Assembly (NCBI GenBank): GCA_963825315.1
Contig: CAWGST010000001.1
Location: forward strand, 2,480,001 to 2,544,000
Source: DASRLE01 sp963825315
Lineage (GTDB): Bacteria; Verrucomicrobiota; Verrucomicrobiia; Limisphaerales; Palsa-1400
DNA length: 64,000 bases
Direction of reading: 5' to 3'
Part shown: one piece after another, positions 47,599 to 56,004 of the stretch
Layout: each line of letters begins with the position of its first letter
Numbering within the stretch: the first letter of the stretch is position 1
Notes under the pieces: model-generated
Database searches by the model: none
What the model saw: the letters and a program-made list of their open reading frames with translations, nothing else
Told to the model about the DNA's origin: nothing
Position numbers and translations under genes: made by a program

Positions 47599-48171
47599 AT
47601 GAAAGCGGCCAAAGAAGAAATGCCGCCGGTTGCGCCGCGGCCCGTCCATTCTGATATTTATCCGCTCGACGAATTTTACGCGGAGCGCGGCGAGGCGATG
47701 CTGGTCATCGACCGCGTCGAACCGGACGAGGTGCCCGAACCGTATCGTTCCCTGCTCGACCATAAAACGGACATGACTTCGACGCTGGAGAAATTTTATC
47801 AGGAAACACTGCACATCGAGATTTTGGCGCGGCACCTCCGCGAATCTGAGTATTGCCGGGAAGTGGTGTTGGTCCTGGACCGCAGGCAAAAGCGCGTCGA
47901 ATTCGGCGCCATCAAGATCTTTCTCGACTTGTTTCCGGCCGGGGCCTGTGGGGAGATTTTGCGCGGGCGGCAGCCGTTGGGCTGGATTCTCAACAGGTTC
48001 AACATCCCGTTTGCCAGCCGTCCCGGGGCCTTCCTGCGTCTGGTGTCGGACAAATATATTGACGCCGCCTTGCAATTGCAGGGGCCGCACCTTCTCCATG
48101 GCCGCCGCAATTCGCTGGTCGATGCGCGGAAGCGGCCCCTGGCCGAGATCGTGGAAATTCTGCCGCCGTAA
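47599..48171 (+). CDS. chorismate-lyase-like (UbiC-like) protein
   Basis: The 190-residue protein contains 'RSLLDHKTDMTSTLEKFY' and 'VEFGAIKIFLDLFPAGACGE', then 'ILNRFNIPFASRPGAFLRL'. These match the core of chorismate lyase-like proteins, where Arg and Glu residues hold chorismate and release 4-hydroxybenzoate and pyruvate. The similarity is of fold and motif; the activity is not proven. It lies 2 bases after the radical SAM gene and 6 bases before the flavin enzyme, so all three form one operon. It could also bind another small acid. Confidence 0.65.
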   Translation: MKAAKEEMPPVAPRPVHSDIYPLDEFYAERGEAMLVIDRVEPDEVPEPYRSLLDHKTDMTSTLEKFYQETLHIEILARHLRESEYCREVVLVLDRRQKRVEFGAIKIFLDLFPAGACGEILRGRQPLGWILNRFNIPFASRPGAFLRLVSDKYIDAALQLQGPHLLHGRRNSLVDARKRPLAEIVEILPP

Positions 48172-48177
48172 TCACCC

Positions 48178-49458
48178 ATGAAAAACGACCCTTCGTTCGA
48201 CGCCATCATCATCGGGGCCGGCCCCGCCGGTTCCTCCTCCGCCGCCATTCTTGCCGGATACGGCCATCGCGTCCTCATCCTCGAACGCGAAAAGTTCCCG
48301 CGCTACCATATTGGCGAATCGCTGCTCCCCTTTACCTTTCAGCCCCTGCAACGGCTGGGCGTGATCGACAAAATGCGCGCCTCGGCCTTTGTCAAGAAAT
48401 ACAGCGTCCAATTCGTTTCCCCGTCCGGCCGGGCCAGCCAGCCCTTTTATTTTTTCAACCGTTACGACCGCGACACCGTCGCCCAGACCTGGCAGGTCTT
48501 GCGTTCGGAATTCGATCAATTGCTGCTCGACAACGCGCGCGAAAAGGGCGCCATCGTCAAAGAGGAAACGACGGTCACGGAATTGATCCAGGAGAACCAG
48601 CGCGTCGCCGGGGTGCGCGCCCAGACCAAAGGCGGCGCGGCGGCCGACTACCGCGCTCCGATCACCCTGGATTGTTCCGGCAAGGAGGCTTTTTGCGCCG
48701 TGCGCAACCAATGGCGCGTGAAAGACCCCGTGCTCAACAAAATTGCGGTTTGGACCTATTACAAGGGCGCCCGGCGCGACGAGGGCCTCGATGCCGGCGC
48801 CACCACCGTGGCTTACGTGCCGGAAAAGGGTTGGTTCTGGTACATCCCGCAGCACAACGACAGGATCAGCGTCGGCGTGGTGGCGGAAGGCAAATACTTG
48901 ACACGCGGCGGCGTGAAATCGCCCGAGGCAATCTTCCGGCGCGAGATCGAGGAGAACCAATGGATCAAACAACACCTGGCCCGCGGACAACAGACCGGCT
49001 CCTACTTTCTGACCAGCGAATACACCCATCACTCCAAACATTGCGGCATGGGAGGGCTTCTGTTGGTTGGGGACGCCTTCGCCTTTCTCGATCCGGTCTT
49101 TTCCTCCGGCGTCATGCTCGCCCTCAAGAGCGGCGCCCTGGCGGGAGACGAGGTTCACAAGGCCATTGTCGAGCGGGACTTTTCCCCCGGACGTTTTGTC
49201 GAATATGGCCGCTTCATGCGCGAGGGCGTCGAAAACATGCGCAAGCTGGTTTATGCCTTCTACGATCCAAAATTCAGCTTTCGCAAATTGACCACCAAAC
49301 ATCCCGACGCCGTGGGCACGGTGACTGATTGCCTGAGCGGCGATGTCAACAAAGATTTTTCGCGCCTGTGGCAACAAATCGCGGAATTCGCCCCCCTGCC
49401 CGAATCCCTCCCCGTGGGCGGCCCCCTGCTCAACCCCCAAGTCCCGGTAGGGCGATGA
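48178..49458 (+). CDS. FAD-dependent oxidoreductase of the flavin halogenase/GGR type
   Basis: The 426-residue protein has the FAD fold start 'DAIIIGAGPAGSSSAAIL', then 'YHIGESLLPFTFQPLQRLG', and 'GWFWYIPQHNDRISVGVV'. That last part is close to the WxWxIP motif of flavin-dependent halogenases, with an extra aromatic residue. The FAD motif 'LLVGDAFAFLDPVFSSGVML' follows. Halogenases use a conserved Lys; the equivalent here is not clear, so the protein may instead be a reductase of the geranylgeranyl reductase group. It ends the operon with the radical SAM and UbiC-like genes. Confidence 0.8.
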   Translation: MKNDPSFDAIIIGAGPAGSSSAAILAGYGHRVLILEREKFPRYHIGESLLPFTFQPLQRLGVIDKMRASAFVKKYSVQFVSPSGRASQPFYFFNRYDRDTVAQTWQVLRSEFDQLLLDNAREKGAIVKEETTVTELIQENQRVAGVRAQTKGGAAADYRAPITLDCSGKEAFCAVRNQWRVKDPVLNKIAVWTYYKGARRDEGLDAGATTVAYVPEKGWFWYIPQHNDRISVGVVAEGKYLTRGGVKSPEAIFRREIEENQWIKQHLARGQQTGSYFLTSEYTHHSKHCGMGGLLLVGDAFAFLDPVFSSGVMLALKSGALAGDEVHKAIVERDFSPGRFVEYGRFMREGVENMRKLVYAFYDPKFSFRKLTTKHPDAVGTVTDCLSGDVNKDFSRLWQQIAEFAPLPESLPVGGPLLNPQVPVGR

Positions 49459-49495
49459 AAATACGGCTGGCCCATGAATCCTTCCGGGGAAGCCC

Positions 49496-49556
49496 GGACG
49501 ACCAGCAGGTCGTCCCTACCAGGTCCAATGCGGTAGGGACGCGCTGCCGCGCGTCC
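49496..49556. repeat. double REP-like hairpin
   Basis: GGACGACCAGCAGGTCGTCC (49496-49515) and GGACGCGCTGCCGCGCGTCC (49537-49556) are each perfect palindromes with a 4-base loop. They are linked by CCTACC and GGTAGG, which also pair with one another. The 3' hairpin shares the GGTAGGG and CGCTGC core with the 151-bp elements at 2.8 kb. It lies just before the NUDIX gene. Confidence 0.75.
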
Positions 49557-49570
49557 GAGCCAACCGTGCG

Positions 49571-50131
49571 ATGAAAACAATTCTGGCCAGGTATCTGGAG
49601 GTTTTCCCGGGTGAAAAGGAGCGGCTGCGCCTCCTGCAAGGCTTCCTGCGCGACACCTCCGACCCAAGACAGCTCTTTCACCGCAGGAATTTTTCCGGCC
49701 ACATCACGGCCAGCGGATTCGTGCTGTCTCCCGACGGCAAAAAACTTGCGCTGGTCCGGCATAAATTCCTCAACCGCTACCTTCAGCCCGGAGGGCACGT
49801 CGAAGAAACCGACCAAACCGTGCTGGCCGCGGCGCTGCGGGAAATCCTGGAGGAGACAGACATTCAGTCCTGCCGCCACCTGCCCTTCCATTCCGACCCC
49901 GCTCTGCCCATTGACATTGACACGCACGAAATTCCGGCCAACCCCAAAAAGAGCGAGCCGAAACACTTGCACCACGATTTCCGTTTTCTCTTCCGCGCCG
50001 AAGCAGAAGTTGTCCCGGCGCGGCGCGGGCCGGGCGGGGAAGCCCAATGGATTTGGCGCCCCGTCGAGGATGCAATTGACGACGAAACCTTCAAACTGGT
50101 CCTCAACAAGTTGCAGCGCCCAACTCGGTGA
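49571..50131 (+). CDS. NUDIX hydrolase
   Basis: The 186-residue protein has a NUDIX box 'GGHVEETDQTVLAAALREIL' followed by 'EETDI', with the Glu residues that bind magnesium (about residues 77-101). NUDIX enzymes cut nucleoside diphosphates linked to another group. The N-terminal part ('LQGFLRDTSDPRQLFHRRNF') is typical of a subgroup with an extra helical start. The context does not show the substrate. It starts 15 bases after the REP-like hairpin and precedes the PLP-enzyme locus by about 150 bases. Confidence 0.85.
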   Translation: MKTILARYLEVFPGEKERLRLLQGFLRDTSDPRQLFHRRNFSGHITASGFVLSPDGKKLALVRHKFLNRYLQPGGHVEETDQTVLAAALREILEETDIQSCRHLPFHSDPALPIDIDTHEIPANPKKSEPKHLHHDFRFLFRAEAEVVPARRGPGGEAQWIWRPVEDAIDDETFKLVLNKLQRPTR

Positions 50132-50282
50132 ATTTTTCGCCAATTAAAAATTCTCTTAGTCAACCAATAAATAAACCCCGCATCCCTCCAAACTGTAGCT
50201 TGACGTGGAGCCACGGACAAGCGCAGAATCAGCGCGAAAGGCACGCATACACGCATACAAGACGAAAAAAACGTAATCACTC

Positions 50283-51530
50283 ATGGTCGAATTCGTTTAC
50301 AAGTGCGGCACATGCGGGAAGCGCTACCGGCGCGAGGAGGTGCGCTACCTTTGCCCGTCCTGCGCCAGGGACTATCGCCCGGGCATTCCGCTGGTGGGCG
50401 TGCTCACGGCGGAATTCGACTACGCTGCCATCCGAAAACAATTCAAGAAAGCGACGCCGGACTGGAATTTGTTTTCGGCGGTGGAATCCAGATTTTACCC
50501 GGCTTACGCCATGGGAATGACGCCGTTCTTCCGGTCGGCGGCGCTGGGCGATGAACGGGGTTTCAGGAATGTTTGGATCAAGAACGACGGACTGAACCCC
50601 AGCGGGTCGTTGAAAGACCGGGCGTCGTTCCTGGTCGTGGCGGAGGCAAACAGATTGGGCGAAGAGACCGTCGTGGCCGCCTCCACCGGCAACGCGGCCA
50701 GCGCGCTGGCGGCGGTGTGCGCCGCAGCCGGCAAGCGGGCGCTGATTTTTGTGCCGGAGAGCGCCCCAAAGGCGAAGCTGGCGCAGATGCTCCTTTATGG
50801 CGCGCGCGTGGCGCCGGTCAAAGGGTCGTATGACGACGCCTTCCGGCTGTCGCTGGAATATACGGCGGCGAAAGGCGGATTGAACCGCAACACGGCGTAT
50901 CATCCTCTGACCATCGAGGGCAAGAAGACGGTCGGGCTGGAAATCTGGCAGCAAAACGGCTGGCGCGCGCCGGATGCCATCATCGTGCCAGTCGGCGACG
51001 GGGTCATTATTTATAGTGTGTACAAAGCGTTCCACGACCTGAAATCGGCCGGTTTGATTTCAAGACTGCCCCAGTTGGTGTGCGCGCAAGCGAAAAACTC
51101 CTCCGCCATTCACCACTACGTCACGACCGGGAAATACCGGAACGCCCGGCATCCTGCGACCATTGCGGATTCAATTTCCGTCTCGATTCCCTCCAACGCG
51201 CATCTGGCAAGGAAGGCTGTGCTGGAGAGCAACGGCTTCTCCCTCACGGTCACGGACCGGGAAATACTGGCGGCACAGCAAACCCTCGCCCGGAAAACGG
51301 GCGTTTTTGCCGAACCGGCCGCGGCGGCCACAGTGGCCGCGCTGAAGAAAATCCAGGCGGCAACCTTGCTCGGGCCACAAAAACAAATCGTTCTGTTGAT
51401 TACCGGACACGGGTTGAAGGATGTGGACGCGGCAATGACCAACCTCCGGATGCCCGCCGCGATTGAGCCGACGCTGGCCAGTTTTGAGAAAAGCTGCAAC
51501 TGCAGTAAATCGAAAGGAGAGTGCCTGTGA
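50283..51530 (+). CDS. threonine-synthase-like PLP enzyme with zinc ribbon
   Basis: The 415-residue protein begins with a zinc ribbon: Cys8, Cys11, Cys24 and Cys27. The fold-type II PLP domain follows with 'KNDGLNPSGSLKDRASF', where Lys111 forms the Schiff base, and 'VAASTGNAASALAAVCAAAG', the phosphate loop area. This is the layout of many threonine synthases, but the gene starts a locus with XdhA, YgeW and another PLP enzyme, so a role as an ammonia-lyase on a 2,3-diaminopropionate-like compound is possible (inference). The tail 'SCNCSKSKGECL' is unusually Cys-rich. Its end and the start of xdhA are separated by a duplicated junction and a hexamer array. Confidence 0.8.
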   Translation: MVEFVYKCGTCGKRYRREEVRYLCPSCARDYRPGIPLVGVLTAEFDYAAIRKQFKKATPDWNLFSAVESRFYPAYAMGMTPFFRSAALGDERGFRNVWIKNDGLNPSGSLKDRASFLVVAEANRLGEETVVAASTGNAASALAAVCAAAGKRALIFVPESAPKAKLAQMLLYGARVAPVKGSYDDAFRLSLEYTAAKGGLNRNTAYHPLTIEGKKTVGLEIWQQNGWRAPDAIIVPVGDGVIIYSVYKAFHDLKSAGLISRLPQLVCAQAKNSSAIHHYVTTGKYRNARHPATIADSISVSIPSNAHLARKAVLESNGFSLTVTDREILAAQQTLARKTGVFAEPAAAATVAALKKIQAATLLGPQKQIVLLITGHGLKDVDAAMTNLRMPAAIEPTLASFEKSCNCSKSKGECL

Positions 51531-51622
51531 CAGTTTTGGGATTAAGATTAGGATTAAGATTAGGATTAGGATTAGGATTGGGATTAGACTGCAAGACATC
51601 GAAAGGAGAGTGCCTGTGACAG
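51509..51622. repeat. 25-bp direct repeat flanking a hexamer array
   Basis: The 25 bases at 51509-51533 recur exactly at 51598-51622. They hold a ribosome-binding site (GGAG) and the GTGA overlap of stop and start. Upstream bases extend the match to 35 with three mismatches. Between them is an ATTAAG/ATTAGG array of about 50 bases (51538-51587). The first copy ends the PLP enzyme and the second starts xdhA. Confidence 0.88.
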
Positions 51623-53898
51623 AGCAGGAATCCAAAGGCTGGCGCAACGACGCTTATGCCAAGGTCACCGGCAAGGCGAAGTACACGGACGACCTCAAAT
51701 TTTCAAACGTCCTCCACGCCGCGCCCGTGTATTCGGACTGCGTCCATGCGAAGATCGAATCCATAATGACCGGGGACGCGGAGAATTATCCGGGGGTGGT
51801 GCGCGTGTTCACGGCCAGGGACGTGCCCGGCGCCAACCATTGCGGCCAGATCATCCAGGATTACCGCATTTTTGCCGACGACAAAATCCGTTATCACGGC
51901 GACGTCGTGGCCATGGTCGTGGCGGAATCGCGCGACATTGCCATCCGCGCCTCCAGGCTGGTGCGGGTGAAAGCCACGCCGTTGCCGGCAGTGCTGGATC
52001 CCGAACAGGCCATGGGGCCGGACTCCGTGCTGGTCCACACGAACCACGGAAGCAACATCCTTAATACGCACAAAATCCGGCGCGGAAACGTGGAGCAGGG
52101 ATTTCGCGAGGCGGCTTTTGTCATCGAGGAGAAATTTCAGACGCAATTCGTCGAGCACGCCTACATGGAGCCGGAAGTCGCGGTCTGTGTGCCGCGCGCC
52201 GATGGGGTCATTGAAGTCTATGGCAGCATGCAGCATCCGTTCAGCACGCGGCGGTTCACGTCGGCCTGTCTGGGCGTTCCGCTTTCGGAAATCGAAGTGG
52301 TGGGAGTGCCGATGGGCGGGGGCTTTGGCGGCAAGGATGACACGGCGGCGATTGTCTGCGCGCGCACGGCGCTGGCGGCCAAATTGCTGAACCGGCCGGT
52401 GAAAATGATGTATCGGCGCGATTGGTCCATCCGCGAAAGCTACAAGCGCCACCCCTATCGGATTTACTACAAGATGGGGGTGGCCAAGGACGGGCATATC
52501 TCGGCGGTGCAGTGCCGGATCATCGCCGATGCCGGCGCGTATTGCTCGGTCACGCCGTGGGTGACGTGGCGCTCGACGGTGCAGTGCTGCGGGCCGTACC
52601 AGGTGGAGAACGTGCAGTGCGACACCTGCGGGGTTTACACCAACAACGTCGTGACGGGCGCGATGCGGGGGTTCGGTTCGCCGCAGATGAATTTCGCGAT
52701 GGAGCAGATGGTGGAGATTGCGGCCGGGAAAGCGGGCCTGTCGGGCATCGAGTTCCGCCGCCGCAACATGGTGCGGCAAGGCAGTGTGACCATCACCGGC
52801 CAGCGGCTTGACGGGCACAAGGTCGCCATGGAACAGGTGTTCGAGGCGGTGCTGGGTGAAATGGATTATGAGGCGAAGCTGGCCCGCTGTTCCTTGGGGA
52901 AGTCGGATTCCAATGAGTTGTATGGCATCGGCCTGGCCATGAGTTATCGCGGGGTGAGCCTGGGGGCGGAGGGCGTGGATTTTTGCGCCGCCATCATCAA
53001 CGCGCAGGCGGACGGCTCAATTCTTTTGGAAACCGGCATCCATGAAAATGGCCAGGGATCGGAATCGGCGCTCATGTTGATCTGCGCCCGGGAACTGGGG
53101 GTGGACATCAGCCGCATCCGCTACCGCCGGGCTTCAACCTCCAACATACCGGACAGCGGGACCACGGTGGCGTCGCGCGGGACGATCATGGGCGGCGGCG
53201 CGGTCACGCTGGCGGCACAAGAGTTGAAGAACAAGATTGCCGGGGCGCTTTGCGAGAAACTGCATTGCCGTCCCGAGGACGTGCGGTTCAAGGACAATTG
53301 CATCCTCGGGAAGACGGACAGGATTTCATTCGACGAGGCGATGCAGGCGATGTTCCAAAGCCAGCGCTTCCCGTATGCCTTCGGCGTTTTCAAGGCGCCG
53401 CGGGTGACCTGGGACGAGCACACGGGCCAGGGCAACGCCTACTTCACTTGGGTCTATGGCTGTCAGGCGGTGGAGTTGACGGTGAACAAAAAGACCGGGA
53501 AGGTGAAGCTGCTCAATGCGGTCGCCGCGCATGATGTTGGCAAAGCGATCAATCCGGAGATGGTGAAGGGACAGTTTTTCGGGGGCATGGCGATGGGGAC
53601 GGGTTTTGGGCTGCACGAAGAAATCAAACACAAGGACGGCAAAATCACGAACCTTAACCTCAACACCTATCGCATCCCGCGCGCCATGGATTTGCCGGAG
53701 ATGAAAGCCATTCTCATCGAGAATCCCGACCCGATTTCGCCGAGCGGCGCCAAGAGCATTGGCGAGCCGGCCAATGAAATCATGGCGCCGGCGATTGCGA
53801 ACGCCATTTACCACGCCACTGGACAGCGTCATTTTTCGCTGCCCATCCGTGTGGCCGGGGCGGCGGAAGAAGCGCCGGAGGAGGTCTGCGGAGCATGA
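51616..53898 (+). CDS. xdhA: xanthine-dehydrogenase-type molybdopterin-binding subunit
   Basis: I place the start at GTG 51616, which has GGAG eight bases upstream; the longer frame starts inside the hexamer array. The 760-residue protein begins 'TEQESKGWRNDAYAKVTGKA'. It has the molybdopterin contacts GGGFGGK (234-240), GAMRGFG (348-354) and the GQG of 'ENGQGSE' (478-483), and 'GAKSIGEP' with Glu717, the catalytic Glu that activates the substrate. It is the hydroxylase subunit that oxidises a purine-like heterocycle with water as oxygen donor. Its stop overlaps the next gene by 4 bases. No FAD-binding subunit gene is adjacent. The substrate is probably a purine, given the YgeW neighbour (inference). 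Confidence 0.88.
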   Translation: MTEQESKGWRNDAYAKVTGKAKYTDDLKFSNVLHAAPVYSDCVHAKIESIMTGDAENYPGVVRVFTARDVPGANHCGQIIQDYRIFADDKIRYHGDVVAMVVAESRDIAIRASRLVRVKATPLPAVLDPEQAMGPDSVLVHTNHGSNILNTHKIRRGNVEQGFREAAFVIEEKFQTQFVEHAYMEPEVAVCVPRADGVIEVYGSMQHPFSTRRFTSACLGVPLSEIEVVGVPMGGGFGGKDDTAAIVCARTALAAKLLNRPVKMMYRRDWSIRESYKRHPYRIYYKMGVAKDGHISAVQCRIIADAGAYCSVTPWVTWRSTVQCCGPYQVENVQCDTCGVYTNNVVTGAMRGFGSPQMNFAMEQMVEIAAGKAGLSGIEFRRRNMVRQGSVTITGQRLDGHKVAMEQVFEAVLGEMDYEAKLARCSLGKSDSNELYGIGLAMSYRGVSLGAEGVDFCAAIINAQADGSILLETGIHENGQGSESALMLICARELGVDISRIRYRRASTSNIPDSGTTVASRGTIMGGGAVTLAAQELKNKIAGALCEKLHCRPEDVRFKDNCILGKTDRISFDEAMQAMFQSQRFPYAFGVFKAPRVTWDEHTGQGNAYFTWVYGCQAVELTVNKKTGKVKLLNAVAAHDVGKAINPEMVKGQFFGGMAMGTGFGLHEEIKHKDGKITNLNLNTYRIPRAMDLPEMKAILIENPDPISPSGAKSIGEPANEIMAPAIANAIYHATGQRHFSLPIRVAGAAEEAPEEVCGA

Positions 53899-54401
53899 AA
53901 CTTCACATCAACGGAAAGGAAATGGAGGTCGGGCGCGAACTGGCGGAGAAACGGCTGGTGGAATTCCTGCGGGAGGACCTGAATTTGACCGGGGCGAAGA
54001 ACGCGTGCGACATCGGGGCGTGCGGCGCATGCACAATTTTGATTGACAATGAACCGCTGAAAATCTGCATGAAGCGGGTCAAGGACGCGGAGGGGCGGCG
54101 GGTCTTGACGATTGAAGGGATGGCGGCGCCGGATGGGACACTGCACCCGCTGCAACAGGCGTTCGTGGACGCGGGCGCGATCCAATGCGGCTTTTGCACG
54201 CCGGGGATGGTGCTGACCGCTCATGCGTTTCTGCTGCAGAACCCATTGGCGACCCGCGAGGAGATTCGCAAGGCCATCAATGGCAACCTTTGCCGCTGCA
54301 CAGGCTATCAGCAGATCATTGACGCCATCCAGAAGGCGGCGGCCCATTACCAGCGCCGGCAGTGCGAGCAGAAACATGAAATCGCTACAGCAGCACATTA
54401 A
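53895..54401 (+). CDS. xdhC: 2Fe-2S subunit of the molybdenum hydroxylase
   Basis: The 168-residue protein has the plant-type [2Fe-2S] motif in its N-terminal domain (Cys38, Cys43, Cys46, Cys58) and the second cluster in the helical domain ('CGFCTPGMV' with Cys98 and Cys101; 'CRCTGYQQI' with Cys133 and Cys135). This is the complete set of ligands for the small subunit of xanthine dehydrogenase-type enzymes. It passes electrons from molybdenum to the acceptor. In E. coli the order is xdhA, xdhB (FAD), xdhC; here the FAD gene is missing. The start overlaps the XdhA stop by 4 bases, and the stop overlaps the ygeW start by 26. Confidence 0.9.
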   Translation: MKLHINGKEMEVGRELAEKRLVEFLREDLNLTGAKNACDIGACGACTILIDNEPLKICMKRVKDAEGRRVLTIEGMAAPDGTLHPLQQAFVDAGAIQCGFCTPGMVLTAHAFLLQNPLATREEIRKAINGNLCRCTGYQQIIDAIQKAAAHYQRRQCEQKHEIATAAH

Positions 54402-55542
54402 CGAACTGGAAAAACTCAAGACCGGCACGCCCGGCAAGGACTTCCTCCTGACGTGGGAGAAAACGGACGAGGAGATTCGCGCGCTGACGCTCGTGACCGC
54501 GTGCCTCCATGAATTGCACCGGGCGAAGAAATCATTCCGGGTGTTCGACACGGGACTGGCCATTTCCATTTTCCGCGACAACTCGACGCGGACGCGCTTC
54601 AGTTTTGCCGCGGCGGCGAACGCGCTGGGGCTGGCACTGGCGGACCTCGACGAGGAGAAGTCGCAAATTGCCCACGGCGAAACCGTGCGCGAGACGGCGA
54701 ACATGATTTCGTTCATGGCCGAGGTCATCGGCATCCGGGATGACATGTATCTGGGCGAGGGCAACCGTTACATGCGCGAGGTTTCCGCCGCGGTGCAGGA
54801 GGGGTTTGACCAGGGCGTGCTGCATCAGCGGCCCAGCGTCATCAATCTGCAATGCGACATTGACCATCCGACGCAGAGCATGGCGGACCTGGCGCATCTG
54901 AAAAACGTTTTTGGTTCGCTGGAAAATCTGCGCGGCAAAAAGATTGCGATGAGTTGGGCCTATTCGCCGAGTTACGGCAAGCCGCTTTCGGTGCCGCAGG
55001 CGATCATCGGTTTGATGAGCCGGTTTGGCATGACCGTGTCGCTGGCGCACCCGGAGGGTTACGGCTTGATTCCGGACGTGGTTGAGCTTGCAAAGAAGAA
55101 CAGCGCGAAGAGCGGCGGGAAATTTGAGGTGGTGTCAAGCATGGAAGAGGCTTTTCGCGATGCGGACGCGGTTTATCCGAAATCGTGGGCGCCTTATGCC
55201 GTGATGCAACGGCGCACACCGCTGTTGCAGAAGGGCGACCGCGACGGGTTGAAGGCGCTGGAGCAGGAATGCCTGGCCAACAACGCCAAATACAAGAACT
55301 GGGAATGCGACGAAAAGAAGATGAAGCTGACCAAAGGCGGCAACGCGCTCTACATGCACTGTCTGCCGGCGGACATTTCCGGCGTGAACTGCGCGCAGGG
55401 CGAAGTGTCGAAAGAGGTGTTCGAGAAATACCGCATCGCGACGTATCGGGAGGCGGGCTACAAGCCGTTCGTCATTGCGGCGATGATTTTCCTGGCGCGC
55501 GTGCCATCCCCGCTGGCCGCGCTCGGCAAGTTGATCAAGTAA
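54376..55542 (+). CDS. ygeW: knotted carbamoyltransferase YgeW
   Basis: The protein of about 388 residues (E. coli YgeW is 396) has 'DNSTRTRFSFAAAANALGL' with STRTR at residues 70-74, which binds carbamoyl phosphate. It also has 'DIDHPTQSMADLAHL', and 'HCLPADISGVNCAQGE' with HCLP at 328-331. The start at 54376 lies inside the end of xdhC, giving tight coupling; the longer frame from 54223 overlaps that gene by more and is not credible. In E. coli, YgeW belongs to the anaerobic purine/urate gene set; its true substrate is not firmly known. It follows a complete Mo/Fe-S pair, as expected for that pathway. Confidence 0.9.
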   Translation: MKSLQQHINELEKLKTGTPGKDFLLTWEKTDEEIRALTLVTACLHELHRAKKSFRVFDTGLAISIFRDNSTRTRFSFAAAANALGLALADLDEEKSQIAHGETVRETANMISFMAEVIGIRDDMYLGEGNRYMREVSAAVQEGFDQGVLHQRPSVINLQCDIDHPTQSMADLAHLKNVFGSLENLRGKKIAMSWAYSPSYGKPLSVPQAIIGLMSRFGMTVSLAHPEGYGLIPDVVELAKKNSAKSGGKFEVVSSMEEAFRDADAVYPKSWAPYAVMQRRTPLLQKGDRDGLKALEQECLANNAKYKNWECDEKKMKLTKGGNALYMHCLPADISGVNCAQGEVSKEVFEKYRIATYREAGYKPFVIAAMIFLARVPSPLAALGKLIK

Positions 55543-55590
55543 CCATTTAGGCTCCTGGCATGGGACTGCCTGTTTCATGGCGCCCGTTCT

Positions 55591-56004
55591 TCAGGGCCGC
55601 GCCTCTGCCGGAAGCAGAATTAGCACGAAATCGTAAATGGTTTGGGCGTAATGCAGCGCCGCATCAAATTCCTCGCGCGAAGGCATCGGATCGCCCGTCA
55701 GTCCTGGATAGCGGAAAGCAGAAACGTAGGGCGTGAGAATTTCAGCCGCGCCGATGAATTGTGTGAATTCAGGCAACTCGCCAGCCGCCTGCCGGATGAG
55801 CCGGCGGAGGTCGTGCGTTCTCTCAAACGGAACGTCTTTGGCGGTGAGCCAGGCTTTCACGGATTTTTCCGCCGTTTGCTGGCAGTGATAGATGGCAGTG
55901 TCGAGCGGGCCGTCCGCCGCGTTGGCCGTGATGCGCGCGGTTTGCAGGTCATGCAACGCCTTGGTCAGCCACTCGCGGGTGAACTGGGCGAGGGACTCAT
56001 CCAT
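55591..56004 (-). CDS. HEPN-domain protein
   Basis: The 137-residue protein starts 'MDESLAQFTREWLTKALHDL' and has 'ARITANAADGPLDTAIYHCQ' and 'QTAEKSVKAWLTAKDVPFER', typical HEPN helices. HEPN proteins often act as ribonuclease toxins through an R-x(4-6)-H motif; 'RTHDLRRLI' gives a nearby Arg and His but not the exact spacing. It overlaps the nucleotidyltransferase gene by 8 bases, so the two form an MNT-HEPN toxin-antitoxin pair. It lies antisense between ygeW and the PLP enzyme. Confidence 0.8.
   Translation of the reverse strand: MDESLAQFTREWLTKALHDLQTARITANAADGPLDTAIYHCQQTAEKSVKAWLTAKDVPFERTHDLRRLIRQAAGELPEFTQFIGAAEILTPYVSAFRYPGLTGDPMPSREEFDAALHYAQTIYDFVLILLPAEARP

Noticed and set aside
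48172..49440. 422-residue minus-strand frame
   Set aside because: Shadow of the FAD enzyme.
51463..51615. Longer start for xdhA
   Set aside because: The extension is encoded by the hexamer array (a repeated Ile-Arg/Ile-Lys stretch) and overlaps the previous gene, whereas GTG 51616 has a good ribosome-binding site.
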